NCBI RefSeq assembly: GCF_011058155.1
Contig: NZ_JAALFC010000002.1
Coordinates: forward strand, 62,001 to 126,000
DNA from: Litoribacterium kuwaitense
GTDB taxonomy: Bacteria; Bacillota; Bacilli; Bacillales; DSM-28697
Direction: 5' to 3'
DNA: 64,000 nt
Shown here: one piece after another, positions 46,978 to 55,433 of the stretch
Layout of the letters: each line of letters begins with the position of its first letter
How positions within the stretch are numbered: the stretch's first letter is position 1
Position numbers and translations under genes: made by a program
Notes under the pieces: model-generated
Told to the model about the DNA's origin: nothing
Database searches by the model: none
Seen by the model: the letters and a program-made list of their open reading frames with translations, nothing else

Positions 46978-48873
46978 ATGAGTATACTGAAAAAAATTCA
47001 AGAATCCAGAATAAAAGAACAAGAGCTCGAATGGGAAGGCACATTTGCTGAGTATTTGGAAATTGTGAAGGAACGTCCTGAAGTCGCTCAATCCGCTCAT
47101 TCCCGCATTTATCATATGATTAAAGATGCTGGCATTACCGAAAAAGATGGGAAAAAAGTGTATCATTTCTTCGAAGATCAGCTTTTTGGCATTGAAGATT
47201 CTTTGGAGAGGCTTGTTGAGGAATACTTTCATCCAGCTGCGAAACGTCTTGACGTTAGAAAACGGATTTTGCTGCTGATGGGGCCTGTCAGTGGTGGAAA
47301 ATCGACGCTCGTGACGATACTGAAGCGTGGACTTGAAAAATACTCTCACACTGATCGCGGTGCTATCTATGCGATTAAAGGCTGTCCAATGCACGAGGAT
47401 CCACTGCATCTCGTTCCACAGCACTTACGGGAAGACTTTTATAAAGAGTACGGCGTTCGTATTGAAGGCAATTTATCGCCCTTAAATATGATGCGTCTCG
47501 AAGAAGAATATAACGGTAAGATTGAAGACGTTAAAGTCGAACGAGTGCTTTTGTCTGAAGAAAAGCGCAAAGGTGTCGGGACGTTCTCGCCTTCCGATCC
47601 AAAATCTCAGGACATTGCCGATCTAACCGGCAGTATCGATTTTTCAACGATTGCTGAATATGGCTCAGAATCAGACCCTCGGGCGTATCGTTTTGACGGT
47701 GAACTCAACAAAGCCAATCGAGGACTCATGGAATTTCAAGAAATGCTCAAGTGTGATGAAAAATTCCTTTGGCACCTGCTTTCATTAACTCAGGAGGGAA
47801 ATTTTAAAGCCGGTCGCTTTGCGCTCATCAGTGCAGACGAAATGATCGTTGCGCACACGAATGAAGCCGAATACAATTCGTTTATTAGCAATAAGAAAAA
47901 TGAAGCCCTACAATCAAGAATGATCGTTATGGCAATGCCTTACAACCTTAAGCTTGATGAAGAAGAAAAGATTTACCAAAAAATGATTGCCGAAAGTGAT
48001 ATGGCCCATGTCCATATTGCGCCACATACATTAAAAGTTGCAGCCATGTTTACGATTCTCACCCGTCTGGAAGAATCGAAAAAGTCCGGTGCAGACTTGC
48101 TGAAGAAATTAAAGCTGTACAATGGTGAGGAGATCGAAGGCTTTAACGAAGTCGATATTGAGGAATTACAGCAGGAGTTTCCGAACGAAGGAATGAGCGG
48201 GATTGACCCACGCTATGTCATCAATCGGATCTCCTCGTGTATTATCCGAAAAGACGTCCCTGTCGTGAACGCGTTAGATGTACTAAGAAGCATTAAGGAT
48301 GGCTTATACAATCATGCCTCCATTTCCGAAGACGATCGGGAGCGCTATTTAAATTTTATCTCGATGGCGCGGCATGAGTACGATGAAATTGCGAAAAAAG
48401 AAGTGCAAAAAGCATTTGTCTATTCATACGAGGAATCAGCGAAAACGCTTATGGACAATTATTTAGACAATGTCGAAGCCTATTGCAACAAAAATAAGCT
48501 TCGAGACCCACTGACAGGCGAGGAAATGAATCCAGATGAAAAGCTAATGCGATCTATTGAAGAACAAATCGGCATATCTGAAAATGCGAAAAAGTCGTTT
48601 CGCGAAGAAATACTCATCCGAATTTCAGCATACGCTCGCAAAGGCAAAAAGTTCGATTATCAATCGCACGAACGTTTACAAGAAGCGATACAGAAAAAAC
48701 TCTTTGCCGATTTAAAAGACGTTGTAAAAATTACGACGTCAACGAAAACACCAGATGAGCAACAATTAAAGAAAATTAATGACGTCATAGCTCGTCTTAC
48801 CGATCAGCATGGGTATAACTCGACGTCTGCGAATGATTTGCTCCGCTATGTCGGAAGCTTGCTCAATCGTTAA
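46978..48873 (+). CDS. prkA: PrkA family serine protein kinase / AAA ATPase
   Basis: 631 residues with AGGAGG upstream; the family length. The N-terminal AAA part contains LLLMGPVSGGKSTLVTIL (Walker A) and the PrkA-specific CPMHEDPLHLVP; the middle has TGSIDFSTIAEYGSESDPRAY and NRGLMEFQEMLK (Walker B region); the C-terminal third is the PrkA kinase-like domain (ISEDDRERYLNFISMARHEYDEIA). In B. subtilis it acts in sporulation; E. coli YeaG is the counterpart in starvation. It is typically co-regulated with the yhbH product, which follows here. Confidence 0.96.
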   Translation: MSILKKIQESRIKEQELEWEGTFAEYLEIVKERPEVAQSAHSRIYHMIKDAGITEKDGKKVYHFFEDQLFGIEDSLERLVEEYFHPAAKRLDVRKRILLLMGPVSGGKSTLVTILKRGLEKYSHTDRGAIYAIKGCPMHEDPLHLVPQHLREDFYKEYGVRIEGNLSPLNMMRLEEEYNGKIEDVKVERVLLSEEKRKGVGTFSPSDPKSQDIADLTGSIDFSTIAEYGSESDPRAYRFDGELNKANRGLMEFQEMLKCDEKFLWHLLSLTQEGNFKAGRFALISADEMIVAHTNEAEYNSFISNKKNEALQSRMIVMAMPYNLKLDEEEKIYQKMIAESDMAHVHIAPHTLKVAAMFTILTRLEESKKSGADLLKKLKLYNGEEIEGFNEVDIEELQQEFPNEGMSGIDPRYVINRISSCIIRKDVPVVNALDVLRSIKDGLYNHASISEDDRERYLNFISMARHEYDEIAKKEVQKAFVYSYEESAKTLMDNYLDNVEAYCNKNKLRDPLTGEEMNPDEKLMRSIEEQIGISENAKKSFREEILIRISAYARKGKKFDYQSHERLQEAIQKKLFADLKDVVKITTSTKTPDEQQLKKINDVIARLTDQHGYNSTSANDLLRYVGSLLNR

Positions 48874-48892
48874 GAATTTTCAGCAGGATGAA

Positions 48893-48929
48893 GGACAGAG
48901 CCAAATGCGCAACAAGGCTCTGCCTTTTT
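48893..48929 (+). terminator. Terminator after prkA
   Basis: GGACAGAGCC pairs with GGCTCTGCC (one bulge) and is followed by TTTTT. prkA and yhbH may therefore be transcribed partly separately. Confidence 0.75.
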
Positions 48930-49095
48930 ATTCAATGGACAGTCAAATTTTCGGGTGAAGGTGTATATTTATTAAAACGACGAAAGCGCCTATACAGGAA
49001 AGACTTCCTGGCGCATACGATAAAGGTACCTCTTCGTTTGCTATTGATGAAGTGAAGAGACAAAATAGGAAAGATGGAGATAAGGAGGGGGCCCA

Positions 49096-50256
49096 TTGAA
49101 AGAGAAGGCGGCCAGCTGGGTGATCTCTGAGGAAGACTGGTCACTCCACCGAAAAGGCCATGATGACCAGATGCGGCATCAGGAAAAGGTGAAAGAAGCC
49201 ATTAAAAACAATTTGCCCGACCTCATCACAGAAGAGAATATCATTATGTCGAATGGCAGAGACGTCGTGAAAATACCGATTCGCTCCTTGGATGAATACC
49301 GTATACGTTACAATTCTGAAAAGAATAAACATGTCGGCCAAGGAGATGGCGACAGTCAAGTCGGGGATGTGATCGCTCGTGACGGCTCACAAAAAGGTAA
49401 TGGTCAGGGAAGCGGTGCTGGAGAAAGCGAAGGGGAAGATTATTATGAAGCGGAAGTATCTCTCCTTGACTTAGAAGAAGCATTATTTAAAGAGTTGGAA
49501 TTACCGAATTTAGAAGAAAAGGACGAAAAAGAAGAGACGATAGAAGATATTGCTTTTACAGATATTCGCAAAACAGGGTTAATGGGGAATATCGATAAAA
49601 AACGGACGATGATGCAAGCGTTTAAGCGTAATGCATTGCAAGGTAAGCCGGCATTTCATCCAATTTATCCAGAGGACCTTCGCTTTAAAACGTGGGATGA
49701 GGTTATTAAACCAGATTCGCGAGCAGTTGTATTAGCGATGATGGACGTGAGCGGAAGTATGGGATTGTGGGAAAAATATATGGCGCGCAGCTTTTTCTTT
49801 TGGATGACTCGATTTTTACGAACGAAGTATGAAACCGTCGAAATCGTATTTATTGCACACCATACAAAAGCCAAAGTCGTCACCGAAGAGGAGTTTTTCC
49901 AACGAGGGGAAAGTGGCGGTACAATTTGCTCTTCCGCATATTTAAAAGCACTTGAGCTGATTGATGACCAATATTCACCTTCTTCCTATAATATTTATCC
50001 TTTTCATATATCAGATGGAGATAACTTAACTTCAGATAATCCTCGGTGTGTAAAGCTCGTCAATGAATTAATGAGCGTATCAAATATGTTTGGCTACGGT
50101 GAAGTTAATCAGTATCAGCGACATTCGACATTAATGAGCGCGTATCGACACATAGATCATCCGAAATATCGTCATTATATTCTTAAGAGGAAAGCAGATG
50201 TATTTTCGGCAATGAAGCATTTTTTTACGAACGAGCAGCAACGTAAAGAGGCCTAA
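49096..50256 (+). CDS. yhbH: YhbH (YeaH-family, DUF444) sporulation protein
   Basis: 386 residues from TTG 49096 (AAGGAGGGG upstream). Family features are [20 protein letters not shown] and the [15 protein letters not shown] block, a Gly/Ser/Glu linker, and a von Willebrand A-like domain with [19 protein letters not shown] (metal-site DxSxS) and [15 protein letters not shown]-like text near the end. It is always found with PrkA and often with SpoVR; all three are in this window. Its biochemical role is unknown. Confidence 0.93.
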   Translation: MKEKAASWVISEEDWSLHRKGHDDQMRHQEKVKEAIKNNLPDLITEENIIMSNGRDVVKIPIRSLDEYRIRYNSEKNKHVGQGDGDSQVGDVIARDGSQKGNGQGSGAGESEGEDYYEAEVSLLDLEEALFKELELPNLEEKDEKEETIEDIAFTDIRKTGLMGNIDKKRTMMQAFKRNALQGKPAFHPIYPEDLRFKTWDEVIKPDSRAVVLAMMDVSGSMGLWEKYMARSFFFWMTRFLRTKYETVEIVFIAHHTKAKVVTEEEFFQRGESGGTICSSAYLKALELIDDQYSPSSYNIYPFHISDGDNLTSDNPRCVKLVNELMSVSNMFGYGEVNQYQRHSTLMSAYRHIDHPKYRHYILKRKADVFSAMKHFFTNEQQRKEA

Positions 50257-50265
50257 ACGCTTTAT

Positions 50266-50352
50266 CCTATTGCTAAACGCTTGCATCCATACTGTCATGA
50301 ACAATAGGTTTAATTCGCGCTTAGGCAACGAAGCGATTTCAAGCTAGGCTGA
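50266..50352 (+). repeat. Dispersed intergenic repeat, copy 4 (divergent)
   Basis: CCTATTGCTAAACGCTTGCA at the left and GCAACGAAGCGATTTCAAGC with TAGGCTGA at the right align with the copy at 60768-60877. It starts ten bases after the yhbH stop. The rest of the gap up to 50543 shows nothing supportable. Confidence 0.5.
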
Positions 50353-50543
50353 AAAGAAATGGAAAGGGTTCCAAGCGATGCTAAAAAAGAGCTGAGAAAA
50401 ACTCGAATTTTACTCTGACCCTAAAAAGCTTATTGATCACGTTGATCTCAGTCGATCTGGGTCAATTTTACAAATGTGACAATCAAGTCGAATCGATAAG
50501 AAATTGTTTCATCATCGACCTTTTGATTGATTTTAAAGTAAAG

Positions 50544-50604
50544 ACCTCCTCCTCATATAATCGCAAGAAACGTGTCACACTAACATTAAAAATGAGGAGG
50601 AGGT
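50544..50604 (+). promoter_or_regulatory. 13 bp perfect inverted repeat covering the ribosome binding site of the VanY-type gene
   Basis: ACCTCCTCCTCAT (50544-50556) is the exact reverse complement of ATGAGGAGGAGGT (50592-50604), which holds the Shine-Dalgarno sequence for ATG 50612. In RNA this would hide the ribosome binding site. However, TATAAT at 50556-50561 could be a -10 box, in which case the left arm would not be transcribed and the repeat would act, if at all, as DNA. Confidence 0.5.
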
Positions 50605-50611
50605 GTGATTT

Positions 50612-51943
50612 ATGTTCGATGTGGTTGGACATTCGTGGCAAGGAAAACAGCTCGTTATCCATGTGCGTGAAAATATCGATGTTGAATTTGCTGATGAGTG
50701 GACAAAAAGCAAGCAGCGTTCTTCCCCTTGGTTCAAAAAAGTGTATACCTACATTGATCGAGTTTTACCGGATCAAAAGCCCGAAGCTGTAAAAGTCATG
50801 CTAGGTCCATTACTACTCGCAAACCTGCCTGGGAATGAACAAGCCATGAGGATGCCGTTAACAGAAGGGAAATCTCTAATAACACATATTCAATATCGTT
50901 GGGATGGTCAAGCTGTTCCACCTGAACTGGCAGGCATATTAAGTGAACATCGGAGACCCGAAGAGTCCGATCAACGCATGCTTTCTTTGCCGGTGCATAT
51001 TTATCCAAGACCTTATGCGTTACCTCTGCCAGACGGACAACAGCTGACCTTTGAAGAGAGTGGCGTTATCCCAGCAGTTCATGAGTTGATGTGCCGTTGT
51101 CCATTGCATGGAAAAGTGATTTTGCCTGATACGAAGCGTTTACTTTTAATTTATCAGCTACCTTACCGTGCCATTTATGGAGATAAGGGCGTAAGTATCC
51201 AAGTGCTTCAAGAGGCACTCCAGCTGATTGGGTTTAACTGTCCAATTACAGGCGAGTTTGATTCTTTAACTGTTCATATGTTGCAAGAGTGGTTAATGCT
51301 AACAGAAGGGGAGCATACGGACGACCTTCAAGCATTTACGCCTTATCATCGTCGCCAGCTGATTCAACGCATTGTCTCACAGCCTTTGTCCCTTAAAGGA
51401 GATGAGCGCGCGCCAATGCTGATTAATCGGTGGAATACATTACAAAAAAGCTATGTTCCGCTAAACTTAGTTCGTTTAAATCAAGATGTCGCAGGTGAAC
51501 ATTGGTTAACTTCAGAGGCAGCGCACGCTTTAAGCCGGTGGATGTATGAAGGGCAGCGATATGGCATTCCAATGGAGTTGCACAAAGCATACCGTTCAGG
51601 TGCTGTGCAGGAAATGGCTTATCAGGCAGAGACAACAAATCCGTCTCGCGCCGTGTGTAAGCCGCCAGGAGAAAGTGAGCATCAAACTGGAGAGGCGTTT
51701 GATCTAAAACCTTTATATGAAGGTGAGAAAGAATGGGCGTTAAAAAGTGCCGCAAGCCATGGTTTTATTCAAAGATATCCTGATTCCTTACAAGAGTGGA
51801 CTGGGCAGCCTGAAGAGGAATGGCATTTTCGCTATGTAGGAAAGGACATTGCCGAAGAGATTGAGAAAAAAGGCTGGTCGCTTGAGCAATGGTGGCTTTA
51901 TCAAGGATTTGGCAGCAAAACATTTGAGAAAGAGCAGTCATAA
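50612..51943 (+). CDS. VanY-type D-alanyl-D-alanine carboxypeptidase with long N-terminal region
   Basis: 443 residues. The C-terminal domain (about 305-435) is M15B peptidase: SRWMYEGQRYGIPMELHKAY, the zinc-binding ESEHQTGEAFDL (S-x-H-x2-G-x-A-x-D) and EEEWHFRYVG with the last zinc histidine and the catalytic glutamate. The first 300 residues have no family that I recognise and no signal peptide, unusual for an enzyme that trims peptidoglycan. A peptidoglycan-binding-like piece is possible near 200-235 (VSIQVLQEALQLIGFNCPITGEFD). Confidence 0.85.
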   Translation: MFDVVGHSWQGKQLVIHVRENIDVEFADEWTKSKQRSSPWFKKVYTYIDRVLPDQKPEAVKVMLGPLLLANLPGNEQAMRMPLTEGKSLITHIQYRWDGQAVPPELAGILSEHRRPEESDQRMLSLPVHIYPRPYALPLPDGQQLTFEESGVIPAVHELMCRCPLHGKVILPDTKRLLLIYQLPYRAIYGDKGVSIQVLQEALQLIGFNCPITGEFDSLTVHMLQEWLMLTEGEHTDDLQAFTPYHRRQLIQRIVSQPLSLKGDERAPMLINRWNTLQKSYVPLNLVRLNQDVAGEHWLTSEAAHALSRWMYEGQRYGIPMELHKAYRSGAVQEMAYQAETTNPSRAVCKPPGESEHQTGEAFDLKPLYEGEKEWALKSAASHGFIQRYPDSLQEWTGQPEEEWHFRYVGKDIAEEIEKKGWSLEQWWLYQGFGSKTFEKEQS

Positions 51944-52072
51944 GTCAAATCCTTCGCTAGCCAACGAACGCAAAGCACTTACGATTTCTCACCATATAAG
52001 ATGCTTACACATAACGCCTGTCTCGCTCTTGTTTTCGGATTCCTTTTTAAGCGAGTATTGTTTAGCTGAAAA

Positions 52073-52120
52073 AGCGTGTAGACAGCGTTTTATAAACGTT
52101 GTCCTACACGCTCTTTTTTT
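52073..52120. terminator. Bidirectional terminator between the VanY-type and Ktr genes
   Basis: AGCGTGTAGACAGCGTTT pairs with AACGTTGTCCTACACGCT around TATA, with A residues on the left and seven T on the right. Confidence 0.9.
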
Positions 52121-53477
52121 ATCCAACAATAATTCGTTCTTTCGGATAGTGGAAATGGTCTTTAGTCGTATCGCCTCGAATGAGGAAAAGGAAAGAGAAG
52201 ATGCCGACTCGGCCGATAAACATAAGCAGCATTAAGATGAATTTGCTTAATGCATGTAATTCCGAAGTGATCCCCATAGACAAACCTGTTGTTCCGAAAG
52301 CCGATGTGACTTCAAAAAGAATTGGAATCATTGAGAAAGGTTCTACAACAGAAATGACAATAACAGCTGTTGCCGTAAGCAGAAGGCCAGTTGTCATAAC
52401 GATAAAGGCACGAATGATATCTTCTAAAAATACTTCGCGCCGAAATACTTTAATATTTTCTCTCCCTCGAGCATAAAAGAAAAGCGTTAAAATGACGATC
52501 GCAAGGGTCGTCGTCCGAATGCCGCCGCCGACTGAGCTCGGTGAGGCACCGATAAACATGAGGATAGACATAAAGAGCTGTGTCGATTCGGAAAAAACAG
52601 ACACGTCGATCGTGCTCATCCCGCCGCTACGTGTCGTTACAGACTGAAAAAGGCTGTAAAAGAATGATTGGTGCCAGCTCAGTGACTTAAAGCTATTGCC
52701 AATTTCTAAAATGAAAATAAATACTGTACCAATGACCGTCAAAATTAAAAACGTCACGGTCGTAATTTTCGTAAAGAGTGAAAACTGGAATGACTTCTCA
52801 GGGTTATAAAACAAAAAGTTTTTAACCTCGATTAATACTGGAAATCCAATCGCTCCAAGCGTAATCAAAATGATGTGGATGAATTGGACAAAATAATCGT
52901 TCGCATAAGGCTGTAAAGAGTTTGCCGTAATATCCATCCCTGCGTTTGTCGTTGCGCTAATGGCAGTAAAGAGTCCGTGCATCGCAGCGGTTTGCCAATC
53001 AGGGTAATACTGTAGAAAGTGAATGGAGAGAATGAGTCCGCCCACAGCCTCGATCGCAATGATTAGTGTTAAAATTTGCTTTAAGAGCTTTACCAAGCCA
53101 GCAAGATTGAGCTGGTTTTGATCCGCCATAATTAATTTCCGTTCTTTTAACCCGATCCGTTTACCGGCGATCAGCCAAACGAACGTACCTAATGTCATAA
53201 TCCCAACCCCACCGAGTTGAAAAATCAGACAGAGTACGACGTATCCTAAGCCATTATAGGTCGTGCCGATCGTTTCAACCGTTAGCCCGGTTACAGATAC
53301 AGCACTGACCGCTGTAAAAAGCGTGTCGATAAATTCGAAAGGCGCTCCGTCTTGACGCACCCAAGGCAAGCTTAACAGGACTGTAGAAAGAGCTACAGCA
53401 ATAAAGTAAAACAACACAATTAATTGAAAAGTTGTGAACGGTGCCGATTTTTGGTGCCGGTTTTTTCGTCTAAGCAT
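52119..53477 (-). CDS. KtrB/TrkH-type potassium uptake membrane subunit
   Basis: 452 residues from ATG 53477 (GGAGG eight bases upstream). Four P-loop repeats can be seen: FTAVSAVSVTGLTVET, FTAISATTNAGMDI, FQSVTTRSGGMSTID and FEVTSAFGTTGLSMGI, the last with the filter glycines. Gene length and motifs fit KtrB/KtrD, which work with a cytosolic KtrA/KtrC subunit that is not in this window. Potassium uptake supports osmotic adaptation, in keeping with the ectoine genes. Confidence 0.9.
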   Translation of the reverse strand: MLRRKNRHQKSAPFTTFQLIVLFYFIAVALSTVLLSLPWVRQDGAPFEFIDTLFTAVSAVSVTGLTVETIGTTYNGLGYVVLCLIFQLGGVGIMTLGTFVWLIAGKRIGLKERKLIMADQNQLNLAGLVKLLKQILTLIIAIEAVGGLILSIHFLQYYPDWQTAAMHGLFTAISATTNAGMDITANSLQPYANDYFVQFIHIILITLGAIGFPVLIEVKNFLFYNPEKSFQFSLFTKITTVTFLILTVIGTVFIFILEIGNSFKSLSWHQSFFYSLFQSVTTRSGGMSTIDVSVFSESTQLFMSILMFIGASPSSVGGGIRTTTLAIVILTLFFYARGRENIKVFRREVFLEDIIRAFIVMTTGLLLTATAVIVISVVEPFSMIPILFEVTSAFGTTGLSMGITSELHALSKFILMLLMFIGRVGIFSFLFLIRGDTTKDHFHYPKERIIVG

Positions 53478-53682
53478 CCTTTGGTCCTCCATCGCAATAT
53501 CGTCACCTATTATAGCAAACCCTTTAACAGAGACAAAGGAAGGTTTTATGAAATAATTTCAGCACAACCTCATAGACAAAGCGATAAATGATTTAAAAAA
53601 GACATAATAAAGTGTGTTTAAAGCAAAGGATAATAAGGTATATCTATGTTAAAACATCGCTCTTAAAGGAGGAAGCTATAGA

Positions 53683-54156
53683 ATGAGACGGTTGTCGGGT
53701 AGGCAAACAGTGTGGATCGGTATGCTCGTTGGAAGTGCGGCTGGTCTCACTTTGGCAATGAAAGATCAACAATCAAGACAACATTTGCAAAATCGCGTGT
53801 GTAAAGTATGGCAATTTACAACAAATATGGTGAATGAAGTACGGTCGAATCCTAGTCACTATTCTGCCCAAGTCAAAGAAAGTGTCCAACAGCTCACAGC
53901 CTTAATGAAAAATGTATCTCAAGATATGAAAGATATTTCCAGAAAGCTAACGGATGCAAAGGAGCATACGGTCGATGCGGCAGCAATTGTCAAAGAGGCT
54001 GGCTCAGACATAAAACAAATTGGAGAGTCCGTGCAAAATACGACTCAAGATATGAGAGAAGGCTTTGAACTTACGCATAATGGGAAGCTTCGACCGAAAA
54101 TCGAAGCTGTCCGCGAGCCAACACCGCAAATGGCTTCTGTGAAAGAAGAGCATTGA
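53683..54156 (+). CDS. YtxH-like protein
   Basis: 157 residues with AAAGGAGG upstream. The N-terminal segment IGMLVGSAAGLTLAM is the glycine-rich hydrophobic stretch of the YtxH family, followed by a long helical, probably coiled region (VQQLTALMKNVSQDMKDISRKLTDAKEH). YtxH proteins are general-stress proteins of unknown action. It is monocistronic. Confidence 0.7.
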   Translation: MRRLSGRQTVWIGMLVGSAAGLTLAMKDQQSRQHLQNRVCKVWQFTTNMVNEVRSNPSHYSAQVKESVQQLTALMKNVSQDMKDISRKLTDAKEHTVDAAAIVKEAGSDIKQIGESVQNTTQDMREGFELTHNGKLRPKIEAVREPTPQMASVKEEH

Positions 54157-54187
54157 CAATCCAAGGTTCAACCCATATAATTTTTTT

Positions 54188-54320
54188 CAAAGGGGAGTAG
54201 CTGTGACAATAAGGTCGTCATTACGGGAGAAATCCCCGGCTTTATTGGCAACGGAACCGTTGTTAGCAAGACCTTTGCCGAAAGTGCTGTTTTTTCAGCC
54301 TGCGGTAAAGGTCTTTTTGT
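54188..54320 (+). promoter_or_regulatory. yybP-ykoY manganese riboswitch
   Basis: The hallmark elements occur in order: AAAGGGGAGTAGCTG at the 5' side, CGTCATTACGGG, the CAACGGAACCGTTG hairpin, ACCTTTGCCG, and at the 3' side TGCGGTAAAGGTCTTTTTGT. The 3' element can pair with ACCTTTGCC and ends in a T tract, so it doubles as a terminator. This aptamer class binds manganese and commonly precedes TerC-family genes, as here. Confidence 0.88.
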
Positions 54321-54421
54321 GTGCCTTTCCTCGGAGCGGAAGCAGCGAATAGATCATTTAAATTGAGGGCATCACAAAGTCAAAGCCTTTAATTTAAAGA
54401 CATTGAGAGGAGAGTGCATAG

Positions 54422-55270
54422 ATGGATTGGACGTTATTGTTGGAGTATGCCTGGGTATTACTCGTCATTATCGGGCTGGAGGGGATTCTTGCCGCTGATA
54501 ATGCCCTCGTCATGGCAATCATGGTAAAGCACTTGCCAGAGGAGAAAAGAAAGAAAGCTTTGTTTTACGGATTATTCGGTGCTTTTGTTTTTAGGTTGGC
54601 GTCATTATTTATTATTTCATTCCTCGTTGATGTCTGGTGGGTGCAAGCGGTTGGTGCAGCGTATTTACTTTTCTTGGCTGCCAATCATTTAATAAGGAAA
54701 TATATGGTGAAGAAAGTCGAGGACGTCGGAGACAGTTCAAAAAAAGGGTCTGGATTTTGGATGACTGTCCTCAAAGTAGAACTTGCGGATATTGCTTTTG
54801 CGGTAGATTCTATTTTGGCTGCTGTCGCCTTGGCGCTCACGTTGCCTGATTCGCCGCTTCCTGAATTTGGTGGCTTAGATGGCGGGAAATTTATTATTAT
54901 ATTCTTAGGTGGACTCATTGGGTTAATTATCATGCGGTTTGCGGCTCATCTGTTTGTCGACTTGCTTCATAGAAAGCCTGGACTTGAAACGGCTGCCTTT
55001 GCAATTGTCGGCTGGGTAGGAGTTAAGCTATTGGTTTATACATTATCTCACCCAGGTGTAGGTGTCTTGGACGAACACTTTCCTGAGTCGACAGCGTGGA
55101 AATTGTTCTTCTGGTCAGTGCTCGTTGGAATTGCCTTGTTTGGTTGGTTTTTCTCAAAGGAACAAAAAGATACGACACCAAGCGAGGACAAAAACCACGA
55201 TGTGCTTGAAGAGCAGGGTGACATTTCTGATGAGACGCTCGAGACAAAACAACAGGATCGTGAGCAATAA
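54422..55270 (+). CDS. TerC-family manganese transporter (YkoY/MeeY-like)
   Basis: 282 residues; about seven membrane segments. Two acidic TerC motifs are present: GLEGILAADNALVMAIM near 20 and VELADIAFAVDSILAAVAL near 122. The C-terminal 35 residues are a charged tail (KEQKDTTPSEDKNHD...). In B. subtilis the riboswitch-controlled YkoY (MeeY) exports manganese for metallation of secreted enzymes; the riboswitch upstream supports the same role. The start has GAGAGGAG upstream. Confidence 0.9.
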   Translation: MDWTLLLEYAWVLLVIIGLEGILAADNALVMAIMVKHLPEEKRKKALFYGLFGAFVFRLASLFIISFLVDVWWVQAVGAAYLLFLAANHLIRKYMVKKVEDVGDSSKKGSGFWMTVLKVELADIAFAVDSILAAVALALTLPDSPLPEFGGLDGGKFIIIFLGGLIGLIIMRFAAHLFVDLLHRKPGLETAAFAIVGWVGVKLLVYTLSHPGVGVLDEHFPESTAWKLFFWSVLVGIALFGWFFSKEQKDTTPSEDKNHDVLEEQGDISDETLETKQQDREQ

Positions 55271-55358
55271 ACGAAGGGTAACGAGCGTTTCCAAGTCAAT
55301 TTAAAAACAAGAGATTCTTTAAACAGAAAGACAATAAACGTCGACTTTTCACCATTTG

Positions 55359-55390
55359 AGCAGACCTAAATACAGAAGGTCTGCTTTCTT
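55359..55390 (+). terminator. Terminator after the TerC gene
   Basis: AGCAGACCT and AGGTCTGCT form a perfect 9 bp stem followed by TTCTT, about 90 bases after the stop codon. Confidence 0.8.
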
Positions 55391-55433
55391 AATTCATGAT
55401 ACAATAACATAAAAAAGATGATTGGAGATGCTT

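Noticed and set aside
50433-50792. 119-residue open frame before the VanY-type gene
   Set aside because: No ribosome binding site, crosses the inverted repeat, overlaps the real gene in another frame and has no protein-like pattern.
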